Assembly (NCBI GenBank): GCA_009377445.1
Contig: WHUA01000017.1
Coordinates: 1 to 64,000, forward strand
Origin: Alphaproteobacteria bacterium
GTDB lineage: Bacteria; Pseudomonadota; Alphaproteobacteria; UBA8366
DNA length: 64,000 nt
Reading direction: 5' to 3'
A program made the translations under genes and the position numbers. Each line of letters starts with the position of its first letter. Within the stretch, counting starts at the first letter, position 1. Below are positions 20,769 through 29,234 of the stretch, in pieces. Below the pieces are notes generated by a model, which saw only the letters and a list, made by a program, of their open reading frames with translations, did no database searches and was not told the origin of the DNA.

Positions 20769-21752
20769 TCAAGCGACCGCCGCCGCGGGCGTGTCGATCC
20801 AACGCTCGAGCGGCGTGGAACGCGTGTCTTCCACCGTCGTATGCGTCCAGGCATCGCGATCGGCAAAGACCGCCCGCAGGAGCTGGTTGTTGACGGCATG
20901 CCCGATGCGGCGCCCCGTGAAGCAGCCGACGATCGGCCCGCCCGCGAGATAGAGGTCGCCGATGCAGTCGAGCACCTTGTGGCGCACGAACTCGTCGCGA
21001 AAGCGCAACCCGCCGTCGTTGAGGATGCGGTCGCCGCTGACGACGATCGCGTTCTCCAACGATCCGCCGAGGGCCAAGCCGGCCTTGCGCAGCGCTTCCA
21101 CTTCCTCCAGGAAGCCGAAGGTGCGCGCCCGGCTGATCTCGGACTTGAATATCTTGGAATTCACTTCCAGGTCGAAGACCTGCTCGCCGATCGCCGGGTT
21201 GTCGTAATCGACCGCCAGTTTCACCGAAAAATCCGGGGCGGGCGCAATCTTGGCCACCGCGTCGCCGATGCGCGTGGCGACCGGCTTCAAGATGCGAATC
21301 GCGCGCCGCGGCGCGCTCTGTTCTTCGATGCCGGCGCATTCGACGAGGAACACGAAGGGTTCCGCGCTGCCGTCCATGATCGGAACTTCAGGACCGGAAA
21401 TCTCGACCTCGACATTGTCGATTTCGCAGCCGGCGAATGCCGCCATCAGATGCTCGACCGTGGCGACGCCGACGCCGGCGCGGTTTGCCAGCGAGGTGCA
21501 CATCCGCGTATCGCTCACATTCTCGAAATGCGCGGCAATCTCGGCATTCTTTCCGCGAACATCCGAGCGCCGGAAGACGATTCCAGTGCCGATTTCCGCC
21601 GGATGCAGGGACATGGAGATCTTGTCGCCGCTATGCAGGCCGACGCCGCTGCAATGAATGCTGCTTTTCAGGGTTTTCTGTCGTGCCGGCCTTGCGGTAC
21701 CGCCGGCACCCGAACGGTGGTTCAACGAGTCCCCCACACCAAAATCTCCCAA
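20769..21752 (-). CDS. lpxC: UDP-3-O-acyl-N-acetylglucosamine deacetylase
   Basis: LpxC is the zinc deacetylase that commits UDP-acyl-GlcNAc to lipid A synthesis. Family signatures are QKTLKSSIHCSGVGLHSG, the zinc-site helix TVEHLMAA, IDNVEVEISGPEVPIMDGSA and the second zinc site HKVLDCIGDLYL. The start is uncertain: TTG 21752 has AGAGGGGG upstream, while GTG 21737 has GGGAG at good spacing, and the conserved region begins about 25 residues in. Unlike the genes before it, it follows a terminator, so it should have its own promoter in the 208-base gap after ftsZ. Confidence 0.94.
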   Translation of the reverse strand: MGDFGVGDSLNHRSGAGGTARPARQKTLKSSIHCSGVGLHSGDKISMSLHPAEIGTGIVFRRSDVRGKNAEIAAHFENVSDTRMCTSLANRAGVGVATVEHLMAAFAGCEIDNVEVEISGPEVPIMDGSAEPFVFLVECAGIEEQSAPRRAIRILKPVATRIGDAVAKIAPAPDFSVKLAVDYDNPAIGEQVFDLEVNSKIFKSEISRARTFGFLEEVEALRKAGLALGGSLENAIVVSGDRILNDGGLRFRDEFVRHKVLDCIGDLYLAGGPIVGCFTGRRIGHAVNNQLLRAVFADRDAWTHTTVEDTRSTPLERWIDTPAAAVA

Positions 21753-21898
21753 TTGGCGCGGTCCCCCTCTGAACTTCCGACCGCAAGATGCTTGCTGATT
21801 ACATCAGCAATTTTGGCTTCTAGAACAGTGATGTAACAATCGTGGTTAAATACTACAAATCAAACTTTGTTACGAATTATTACACGCTGTTTCGGCAG
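21753..21898 (-). promoter_or_regulatory. lpxC: lpxC upstream region with a perfect inverted repeat at 21792-21810
   Basis: This AT-rich stretch lies between the ftsZ terminator and lpxC. It holds an 8-bp perfect inverted repeat (TTGCTGAT-tac-ATCAGCAA, 21792-21810), 40 bases before the TTG start. In the untranslated region this could be an operator or a leader hairpin near the ribosome site. I could not settle on -35 and -10 elements. Confidence 0.35.
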
Positions 21899-21929
21899 AA
21901 AAATGCGGCCGCTTGGTGGAGCGGCCGCA
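21899..21929 (-). terminator. Rho-independent terminator after ftsZ
   Basis: Read on the minus strand, a 10-bp perfect stem TGCGGCCGCT / AGCGGCCGCA with a 6-base loop is followed directly by five T residues. It begins 32 bases after the ftsZ stop and separates the division cluster from lpxC. Confidence 0.85.
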
Positions 21930-21960
21930 CAAGTTTGGCACGTTCAGAGTGTCATGGAGG

Positions 21961-23718
21961 TCAGTTGGCCTGCCGCCTCAGGAAGGCAGGGATCTCCAGG
22001 ACCTCTTCTTCCGAAGTGGCCTGTTTCGCCTGCTGAGGTGCAGACTCCGGTTGTACCCGGGCGGGAGGATTCTCCGGCATCGCCTTGGCGGCCGGCGTTT
22101 CGGCGCGCGGCGGCATATTGCCTTGTAGCCGTGGCTCGACCGGCTCGCGCGGGGCCGCAGGGGCGGCCTCGCCCGGCTCGCGGCGCGAAACCCCGGTCAT
22201 GCGCTCGAACAGGCTCCGCCGCCGGGACGGCTGTCCCAGGTCGTTGACGTGCTCCGCGGAGCGGGGGGCGATGAACGACGGCTCGCGGTCGTCCTTTCCG
22301 GCGGCCGTATTCGGCGTCATCGGCTTCGGCGGAATGAAGGGGACCCGCCGGCCGGCCGGATCGGTACGGCCGGGAACGGCCGTCGGACGCGCCGCTGCCG
22401 CGGGGGCAGGGGCGGCCACGGCCGGAGCGGCCTCCGGACGGCGGAAGGCGATCGATGGCTCGACCCGGGACGGCTGAGGCTCCGGCCGCGCGGCGACCGG
22501 CTGAGGCTCGACCGCGACGGCGGCCGGCATATCTGCGTCGGCGACGATGTCGACCTCGATCTCCTCGGCCATGTCGGCGACATACTCGGCCTCCTGCGCA
22601 ACTTCCGCCTGCTCGGCCTCGGCGATCGGGCTGATCGCTTCGGTCGGGCGCGCGGGCGCGGGCGCGGGCGCGGGCGCCGCCGGGGCCGTTGCCGCGGCCC
22701 GCGCCGTCATCGTCGGGGACCGCAACGGCTCCGGCCTGGTCTTCATTTCCGCCGCGTCGATACCGGTGGCCACGACCGAGACGCGTATCTTGCCTTCCAT
22801 GTCCGGCTCGAAAGTCGAGCCGAACAGGATGTTCGCGTCCGGATCGACTTCCTCGCGGATGCGGTTTGCCGCCTCGTCGACCTCGAACAGGGTCATGTCC
22901 GGGCCGCCGGTGATGTTGATCAGCACGCCCCGGGCGCCTTCCATCGTGATGTCTTCGAGCAGCGGGTTGGAGATCGCCGCCTCCGCCGCTTCGATGGCGC
23001 GGCGCTCGCCTTCCGCCTCGCCCGTACCCATCATCGCCTTGCCCATCTCGCTCATCACGGTGCGGACGTCGGCGAAGTCGAGGTTGATCAGGCCCGGCAT
23101 GACCATCAGGTCGGTGACGCCGCGGACGCCGGAGTAGAGGACGTTGTCGGCCATGTGGAACGCGTCGGCGAAGGTCGTCTTCTCGTTCGCCACGCGGAAC
23201 AGGTTCTGGTTCGGAATGATGATCAGCGTGTCGACATACTGGGTCAGCTCGTCGATACCGGCTTCCGCCAGCCGCATGCGCTGCATGCCCTCGAAATGGA
23301 AGGGCTTGGTGACGACGCCGACGGTCAGGATGCCTTGCTCCCGCGTGGCACGCGCGATGACGGGCGCCGCGCCGGTTCCGGTACCGCCGCCCATGCCGGC
23401 CGTGATGAACACCATGTGGCTGCCGGCGAGGTGGTCGAGCACCTCCTCCAGCGCCTCTTCGGCCGCGGCCCGGCCTACCTCGGGACGGGCGCCCGCGCCC
23501 AGCCCTTGGGTAATGTTGACGCCGAGCTGAATGCACCGGTCGGCGTTCGACTGGCCGAGTGCCTGCGCGTCGGTATTGCAAACGAGGAACTCGACGCCGG
23601 CGAGGTTCGAGTCGATCATGTTGTTGACGGCGTTGCCGCCGGCGCCACCGACGCCGACCACGGTGATCCGAGGCTTCAGCTCGGATTCTACATTGGGCAT
23701 TGACAGCTTGATTGTCAT
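21961..23718 (-). CDS. ftsZ: Cell division protein FtsZ
   Basis: FtsZ is the tubulin homologue that forms the division ring. The GTPase core (about residues 1-330) shows ITVVGVGGAGGNAVNNMI, the tubulin signature GGTGTGAAPV, and the T7-loop region NLDFADVRTVM. A long Pro/Ala-rich linker of roughly 230 residues follows, as in many alphaproteobacteria, and ends in the conserved tail EIPAFLRRQAN that binds FtsA and other partners. Total length is 585 residues. ATG 23718 is chosen for its upstream GGAG; an upstream in-frame extension of 13 codons lacks family similarity. It lies 95 bases after ftsA and is followed by a terminator. Confidence 0.96.
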   Translation of the reverse strand: MTIKLSMPNVESELKPRITVVGVGGAGGNAVNNMIDSNLAGVEFLVCNTDAQALGQSNADRCIQLGVNITQGLGAGARPEVGRAAAEEALEEVLDHLAGSHMVFITAGMGGGTGTGAAPVIARATREQGILTVGVVTKPFHFEGMQRMRLAEAGIDELTQYVDTLIIIPNQNLFRVANEKTTFADAFHMADNVLYSGVRGVTDLMVMPGLINLDFADVRTVMSEMGKAMMGTGEAEGERRAIEAAEAAISNPLLEDITMEGARGVLINITGGPDMTLFEVDEAANRIREEVDPDANILFGSTFEPDMEGKIRVSVVATGIDAAEMKTRPEPLRSPTMTARAAATAPAAPAPAPAPARPTEAISPIAEAEQAEVAQEAEYVADMAEEIEVDIVADADMPAAVAVEPQPVAARPEPQPSRVEPSIAFRRPEAAPAVAAPAPAAAARPTAVPGRTDPAGRRVPFIPPKPMTPNTAAGKDDREPSFIAPRSAEHVNDLGQPSRRRSLFERMTGVSRREPGEAAPAAPREPVEPRLQGNMPPRAETPAAKAMPENPPARVQPESAPQQAKQATSEEEVLEIPAFLRRQAN

Positions 23719-23813
23719 ACCTGTTTCTCCACTCTTACAGTGCCAAATATGCCGCATTTATCGGCGTTAGTCCTCCCACGGAATTGCCGCGGGGGTGCGA
23801 ATGAGGGCTAGTC

Positions 23814-25073
23814 CTAAAAGTTTTCACGCAACCACCCTCCGATGCGGCTGAAGAAGCCGCCAGTCGTATCGTTCTTCGGAATCGCGAGGCCGCGCGCGTC
23901 GCCGCGATCGTCCACCGCGAAAGACAGCAGGCCGGCGCAGGCCGAGAAAGCGGGCCCGGACGTGGCTTCCGCGAGGCCGGTCAACCCGCGCGGCCGGCCG
24001 AGCCGGACCTGCTTGTTGAGGATCTGCCGGGCAAGCTCGGCGACGCCGGGAAGCTGACTGGCGCCGCCGGTCAGCACGACCCGGCGGCCGGCCAGCTTGT
24101 CGAGGCCGCTCGCCTCCAGCCTTGCCCGCACCAGTTCCAGCGTCTCTTCGATCCGCGGCGCCACGATGCCGACGAGGAAGGATTTGGGTATCTGGACCGC
24201 CCGGGCATCCTCTTCGGCGCCGACCTGGGGCACCGTGATGGTTTCGCGGTCGTCGGCGTGCGAGGAGAGGCAGTTTCCGAACAGGGTTTTCATGCGCTCG
24301 GCCTGTGGCAGCGGCGTGGAAAGGCCGCGGGCGATGTCGTTGCTGACGTGATTGCCGCCGATCTGGACGGAGTCCACATAGATCAAGGCGCCGTCGTAGA
24401 ACACCGCGATCGACGTCGTTCCGCCGCCCATGTCGATGACGGTGACGCCGAGATCGATCTCGTCCTCGACGAGGCAGCCGAGCCCGGCGGCATATGGGTT
24501 CGCGACCACGTCCGCGACGTCGAGCAGGCAGCGGGAGACGCAGGTGACGAGGTTATGGATTGCGCTCGTCGCGGCGGTGACTTTGTGCATCCGGACGCCG
24601 AACGAGCTGCCGTGCAAGCCACGCGGATCGCGAATACCGTTCTCGCCATCTACCTTGTAGCCGACCGGGATCGCGTGAATGAGGGAACGCACCGAATCGT
24701 CCGCCTCGGTGCCGCATTCGTGCAGGAGGCGCCGAATATCGCCGTCGTCGATGGCGCCGCCGCGGAGCGGGTGCTCGAAATAATGGGAGTTGCTTGCCGG
24801 ATGGCCGCCGTTCAGGTTGACGAAGACCGAGCGGACGGTCACGTCGGCCATCTGTTCCGCGGCATGCACCGCCGACAGCACGGCCTGCTCGGCCGCTTCC
24901 ATGTCGATGATCGCGCCGGCCTTGACGCCCTTGCTCGCCTGGTGCCCGATCCCGGCCACGCGGATGATGCCGAGCTCGTCCATCTCCCCGATGAAGCAGC
25001 AGATCTTCGTCGAGCCGACGTCGAGCGCGGCGACGATGCCATCTCTTGCCAGGGTTTTGTGTGCTCTCGACAC
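23814..25073 (-). CDS. ftsA: Cell division protein FtsA
   Basis: FtsA is the actin-like ATPase that tethers FtsZ to the membrane. The 419-residue protein opens with the phosphate-1 motif VAALDVGSTKICCFIG, has the SHI/1C-type inserted domain, VTVIDMGGGTTSIAVF (phosphate 2) and VVLTGGASQLPGV (adenosine motif), and ends in a short amphipathic C-terminus (FFSRIGGWLRENF) that is the membrane anchor. The start codon is GTG at 25073. It sits 21 bases after ftsQ and before ftsZ, the standard order. Confidence 0.95.
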   Translation of the reverse strand: MSRAHKTLARDGIVAALDVGSTKICCFIGEMDELGIIRVAGIGHQASKGVKAGAIIDMEAAEQAVLSAVHAAEQMADVTVRSVFVNLNGGHPASNSHYFEHPLRGGAIDDGDIRRLLHECGTEADDSVRSLIHAIPVGYKVDGENGIRDPRGLHGSSFGVRMHKVTAATSAIHNLVTCVSRCLLDVADVVANPYAAGLGCLVEDEIDLGVTVIDMGGGTTSIAVFYDGALIYVDSVQIGGNHVSNDIARGLSTPLPQAERMKTLFGNCLSSHADDRETITVPQVGAEEDARAVQIPKSFLVGIVAPRIEETLELVRARLEASGLDKLAGRRVVLTGGASQLPGVAELARQILNKQVRLGRPRGLTGLAEATSGPAFSACAGLLSFAVDDRGDARGLAIPKNDTTGGFFSRIGGWLRENF

Positions 25074-25094
25074 GTGCTCGATCCGTCGCTCGGT

Positions 25095-25982
25095 TCAGGT
25101 CTGGTTGCCGCGGGCTGCGGCGGGCTGTGGCTTGCGGTTGATGCGGACGCTCGTGTGATCCGGCACGCGCAGGTCCACACCCGTGATGTCCCGCTTCAGG
25201 ACGCCGTGCTCCCGCTCCATCTCCACCAGCTTCTGCCAGGCGGCTTCAGGGTTGTCGGCGGGCAGGCGCACGTCGATCGCGTTCTCGATACGGATGTTCC
25301 ATTGGCGGCCGCTGACCCAGGTGGCATGGGTCACGCGCTGCAGCATATCCGGCTCGCGCTCCAGCATGGCCAGCAGATCGGCCGCATGCTTCGGCGCATC
25401 GTCGCCGATAATGATCTTCAGGTGAGAATAGTGGTCCAGGCCCTCCGGCCCGATCACATGGCCGTTCCGGTCGACGAGCAGGAACTTCCTGCTGTGCTGC
25501 CAGATGGCGATCGGCGTGCGCTCCTTCAGCGTGACGACGATGCGGCCGGGGAGGCGGCGCTCGACCCGCGCGTCCTCGACCCATCCCAGTTCCGTCAGCC
25601 GATCCCGGGCCGCGCCGGCATCGAAGTACAGGATCGGATCGCCGATCTTCACGCCCAGCGCGGCAATCAGCTCCGGCTGCGCCGTTTCCTTGCGGCCCGC
25701 GACATAGACCTCCTGAACCGAGAACCCGGCCTTGAGCGTCATGTCGACCGCGGCGGCGTGAGCCGCTGCGGCGATGCGCCCAGGTATGTCGGCCTTGTGC
25801 GCCCAGGTCAGCATGGCGGTCGCGGCGACGACAATGGCGAAGGCGCCGCCGGTCATGATCAAGCGCTGTTGCCAGGGCGATGCGTCCTGATAACGGGATG
25901 AGATGCTGCGCAGCGGCGACCAGAACCGGCCGCGCGGGCTGTTCGACCGCCTGCTCCGGCTGCTGCGGGTCATGCGTCGCAT
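25095..25982 (-). CDS. ftsQ: Cell division protein FtsQ
   Basis: FtsQ links cytoplasmic and periplasmic parts of the divisome. The 295-residue product has a very basic cytoplasmic tail (residues 1-30), one membrane helix at about 41-60, a POTRA domain (AGFSVQEVYVAGRKET onward) and the FtsQ beta domain (ERRLPGRIVVTLKERTPIAIW). ATG 25982 has a GGAG ribosome site eight bases upstream and overlaps ddlB by 13 bases; ATG 25973 would give an ATGA overlap but poor ribosome-site spacing. The upstream open frame is a ddlB shadow. Confidence 0.93.
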   Translation of the reverse strand: MRRMTRSSRSRRSNSPRGRFWSPLRSISSRYQDASPWQQRLIMTGGAFAIVVAATAMLTWAHKADIPGRIAAAAHAAAVDMTLKAGFSVQEVYVAGRKETAQPELIAALGVKIGDPILYFDAGAARDRLTELGWVEDARVERRLPGRIVVTLKERTPIAIWQHSRKFLLVDRNGHVIGPEGLDHYSHLKIIIGDDAPKHAADLLAMLEREPDMLQRVTHATWVSGRQWNIRIENAIDVRLPADNPEAAWQKLVEMEREHGVLKRDITGVDLRVPDHTSVRINRKPQPAAARGNQT

Positions 25983-26884
25983 GATGCGTTCTCCACCAGC
26001 CAGCTCACCAGATCCTCGAACGGCAATCCGACATGCGCCGCTTGTTCCGGCACGAGCGAGAGCGGCGTCATGCCGGGCTGCGTGTTGATTTCGAGCAGGA
26101 ATAGCTCGCCCGGGCTGCGCTGGGTGTCGTCGTAGCGGAAATCGGAGCGGGTGACGCCGCGGCATCCGAGCGCCCGATGGGCGATCACCGCGCTCTCCAT
26201 GGCCTGCTGCGCGATCGAATCCGGAATCGGCGCAGGGCACAGGTGCACGGTCTTTCCGTCCGTATATTTGGCCTCGTAGTCATAGAAGCCACGATGTGGC
26301 CGCAGCTCGGTGACGCCGAGCGCGCGGTCGCCGAGCACCGCGACCGTCAGCTCGCGGCCCGGAATATAGGGCTCGACCAGCGCCGTTTCGCCGTACGGCC
26401 AAGCCTGTTCGTGCGGTTGGTTGTCGCCCGGCATGACGATACGAACGCCGACGCTCGATCCTTCGTTATTCGGTTTGACGACATAGGGTGGGTCGAACAG
26501 GACCCCCTTCGGAAGATCGCTCACGCGGACAAGATGGCCGTCGGGGCATTGCAGGCCCGCCGCCTTGAACACCTCCTTCGACCGTGCCTTGTCCATTGCG
26601 ATCGCCGACGCCAGCATGCCGGAGTGGGTGTAGGGAATCTCGAGAATGTTGAGAATGGCCTGAATGTGGCCGTCCTCCCCATAGCGTCCATGCAACGCGT
26701 TGAAGACCACCGCGGGGGCAGGTTTGAGAGCCGCAAGCAGCCCACCGAGGTCGCGTCGCAAGTCGATTTCCGTCACCGTATAGCCGGCTTTGCGCAGCGC
26801 CGCTGCACATTCCGTGCCGCTGGTCAGCGACACGTCGCGCTCGCTCGACCACCCGCCTTTAAGGACCGCCACCCGCTTGCTCAT
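25970..26884 (-). CDS. ddlB: D-alanine--D-alanine ligase
   Basis: Ddl is an ATP-grasp ligase that makes the D-Ala-D-Ala dipeptide added to the peptidoglycan stem by MurF. The 304-residue length is typical. Visible family segments are AVLKGGWSSERDVSLTSG, VFNALHGRYGEDGHIQAILN, PYTHSGMLASAIAMDK, the VVKPNNEGSSVGV loop, and FLLEINTQPGMTPLSL for the metal site. The start ATG 26884 overlaps the murB stop by four bases (ATGA). ftsQ begins inside its 3' end. Confidence 0.95.
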   Translation of the reverse strand: MSKRVAVLKGGWSSERDVSLTSGTECAAALRKAGYTVTEIDLRRDLGGLLAALKPAPAVVFNALHGRYGEDGHIQAILNILEIPYTHSGMLASAIAMDKARSKEVFKAAGLQCPDGHLVRVSDLPKGVLFDPPYVVKPNNEGSSVGVRIVMPGDNQPHEQAWPYGETALVEPYIPGRELTVAVLGDRALGVTELRPHRGFYDYEAKYTDGKTVHLCPAPIPDSIAQQAMESAVIAHRALGCRGVTRSDFRYDDTQRSPGELFLLEINTQPGMTPLSLVPEQAAHVGLPFEDLVSWLVENASCDA

Positions 26885-27819
26885 GCGCGTCCTCCGTTTG
26901 CGTCCACGCCTACCCGCTTGATCTCCCACTGCAGGTCGTCGCCGCTGTGCGCCAAAACGCGACGGCGTACTTCCTCGCCCAGGCATTCCAGCTCATGCGC
27001 CGTCGCGCCGCCGGTATTGATGAGGAAGTTGCAATGCTTCGCCGACACCATGGCCTTGCCGACGGTCAACCCCCGGCAACCCGCCGCGTCGATCAGTTGC
27101 CAGGCGTGCTTGCCCGGCGGGTTCTTGAACGTCGAGCCTCCGGTGCGGCTGCGTACCGGCTGCGTGTCGTTCCGTGCGGCGCCGATCTCCGCCATGCGCC
27201 CGGCAATTTTTTCCGGCGCGGCCGGCAACGCGGACATTTCGGCGGAAAGAAAGATCCAGTCCTCGGGCGCGCCGCTGCGACGATAACCGAAGCCCATGGC
27301 GGCGCCGTCGGGCGCGTGCCGATTGCCTTGCCGGTCGAAAGCGGTGGCGCGCACCAGCACGTCCTTCATCTCGTTGCCGTAGGCGCCGGCATTCATGCGC
27401 AGCGCGCCGCCGATCGTTCCCGGGATGCCCGACAGGAACTCGAGACCCGACAACCCCTCGTCGGCTGCGAAACGCGCGACGTTTATGTCGAGTGCGCCGG
27501 CCCCAGCGCGCACGCCGGCATCGGTACGGTCCAGCCTTGCAAATGCGTTGCGCAGGCGAATCGTCACGCCGGGAATGCCGCCGTCGCGGATCAGCAGATT
27601 GGAAGCGACGCCGATGACGGTGAGCGGGATATCTTCCGGGGTGTGCGCCAGAAACCGCCCCAGATCCTCTTCGTCGGCAGGAATGTACAGCATCTCTGCG
27701 GGGCCGCCGGCGCGGAACCAGGTAAAACGCGCGAGCGCGACGCCGGGGCGATACTCGCCGCGCACGGGCGGAAGGCGGTCGATGAGGTGATCGGTCGGGC
27801 GTCGTGCGGCCATCGGCAT
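26881..27819 (-). CDS. murB: UDP-N-acetylenolpyruvoylglucosamine reductase
   Basis: MurB is the FAD enzyme that reduces enolpyruvyl-UDP-GlcNAc to UDP-MurNAc. From ATG 27819 the product is 312 residues. The FAD-binding region shows TWFRAGGPAEMLYIP and VASNLLIRDGG; the substrate domain shows LSGIPGTIGGALRMNAGAYG, the catalytic-Ser loop TGGSTFKNP and the AGCRGLTVG element. The start shares one base with the murC stop (TGATG). A longer open frame upstream is within murC. Confidence 0.95.
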   Translation of the reverse strand: MPMAARRPTDHLIDRLPPVRGEYRPGVALARFTWFRAGGPAEMLYIPADEEDLGRFLAHTPEDIPLTVIGVASNLLIRDGGIPGVTIRLRNAFARLDRTDAGVRAGAGALDINVARFAADEGLSGLEFLSGIPGTIGGALRMNAGAYGNEMKDVLVRATAFDRQGNRHAPDGAAMGFGYRRSGAPEDWIFLSAEMSALPAAPEKIAGRMAEIGAARNDTQPVRSRTGGSTFKNPPGKHAWQLIDAAGCRGLTVGKAMVSAKHCNFLINTGGATAHELECLGEEVRRRVLAHSGDDLQWEIKRVGVDANGGRA

Positions 27820-29234
27820 CACCTTGGCTCCGTCTGGATTGCCGCAAGCTGCTCGGGCAGCGCGTTCGCCCAATAGGTGATCGTGCCGGCGCCGAGGCAG
27901 ACGACCAGGTCGCCGGCGCTCGCTATCGTCGAAACGAGCCGGGGCAGGTCTTCGGAATCATCGAGGGCGAGGGCGTGACGATGTCCGCGCGTCTTGAGGC
28001 CGCTCACCAGTGCGTCGCGGTCGTATCCGGGAATTGGCTTTTCGCCGGCCGGGTAGACAGGGGCGACGATCACCGTGTCGGCGTCGTTGAAGCATGCGCA
28101 GAACTCCTCGAACAAGCTTGACAGTCGCGTGTAACGATGCGGCTGGACTACGGCAATAATACGGCCGTGCGTCGCCGACCGCGCCGCTTTCAGGACGGCG
28201 GCTATCTCCACCGGATGGTGGCCGTAGTCGTCGATCACCGTGACGCCGCCGGACTCGCCGGTCTTCGTGAAACGCCGCTTGACGCCGCCGAATTGCCCGA
28301 GCCCCTTGACGATCGCATCTTCGTCGATCCCCATTTCCTTGGCGACGGCGATTGCGGCAAGCGCGTTCTGCACATTGTGTTCGCCGAACATCGGTAGCCG
28401 CACGCCCTTCAGCGTATTCGATCCGTCGACCCTGCCGTCGATGACCACGTCGAAGCTGACGCCGCCGGCGCCGGAGGCGAGGTTGATGCCGCGGACCTCC
28501 GCCTGCGGGTTGAAGCCATAGGTGAGGATGCGCCGGTCCGAGATTTTGCCGACCATGGCCTGTACTTCGGGATGATCGATGCACAGCACGGCAAAGCCAT
28601 AGAACGGCACGTTCTGAACGAAGCTTTGGAAGGCCGTCCGTTCCTCGTCGAATGTCCCGTAGAAGTCGAGATGCTCCGGGTCCATGTTGGTCACCACGGC
28701 GATCGTGGCCGGCAGCTTGACGAAGGTCCCGTCGGATTCGTCCGCTTCGACGACCATCCACTCGCCATCGCCAAGGCGGGCGTTCGTGCCGTAGGCATTG
28801 ATGATGCCGCCGTTGATGACAGTCGGATCCACGCCCGCCGTGTCGAGGATCGAGGCGATCATCGAGGTCGTCGTCGTCTTGCCATGCGTTCCGCCGACGG
28901 CGATCGACCATTTGAGGCGCATGAGCTCGGCAAGCATCTCGGCACGGCGGACGACGGGGACCAGGGCCGTTCGCGCGGCCACCACCTCCGGATTGTCCGG
29001 GTTCACGGCGGTCGAAACCACGACGACCTGGGCTTCGCCCAAATTCGACGGGTCGTGGCCGATATGAACCGCGATTCCCAGGCTGCGGAGACGCTTGACG
29101 TTGGCATTCTCGGAAAGATCGCTGCCCTGCACGCTGTAGCCGAGGTTTTGCATGACCTCCGCGATGCCGGACATGCCGATGCCGCCGATGCCGACGAAAT
29201 GGATGGTTCCTATCGAAAGCGGCATGCTTCTCAT
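27819..29234 (-). CDS. murC: UDP-N-acetylmuramate--L-alanine ligase
   Basis: MurC adds L-Ala to UDP-MurNAc. The 471-residue protein begins with the Rossmann-like IHFVGIGGIGMSGIAEV, carries the Mur-ligase ATP loop GGTHGKTTTT at 114-123, and has the central VVEADESDGTF and NMDPEHLDFYGTF segments and the C-terminal VIDDYGHHPVEI. ATG 29234 overlaps the murG stop by four bases; a second ATG three codons in is possible. Confidence 0.96.
   Translation of the reverse strand: MRSMPLSIGTIHFVGIGGIGMSGIAEVMQNLGYSVQGSDLSENANVKRLRSLGIAVHIGHDPSNLGEAQVVVVSTAVNPDNPEVVAARTALVPVVRRAEMLAELMRLKWSIAVGGTHGKTTTTSMIASILDTAGVDPTVINGGIINAYGTNARLGDGEWMVVEADESDGTFVKLPATIAVVTNMDPEHLDFYGTFDEERTAFQSFVQNVPFYGFAVLCIDHPEVQAMVGKISDRRILTYGFNPQAEVRGINLASGAGGVSFDVVIDGRVDGSNTLKGVRLPMFGEHNVQNALAAIAVAKEMGIDEDAIVKGLGQFGGVKRRFTKTGESGGVTVIDDYGHHPVEIAAVLKAARSATHGRIIAVVQPHRYTRLSSLFEEFCACFNDADTVIVAPVYPAGEKPIPGYDRDALVSGLKTRGHRHALALDDSEDLPRLVSTIASAGDLVVCLGAGTITYWANALPEQLAAIQTEPR

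Noticed and set aside
22249..23703. 484-codon open frame opposite ftsZ
   Set aside because: Mirror of FtsZ coding bias; no start signal and no recognisable domain.
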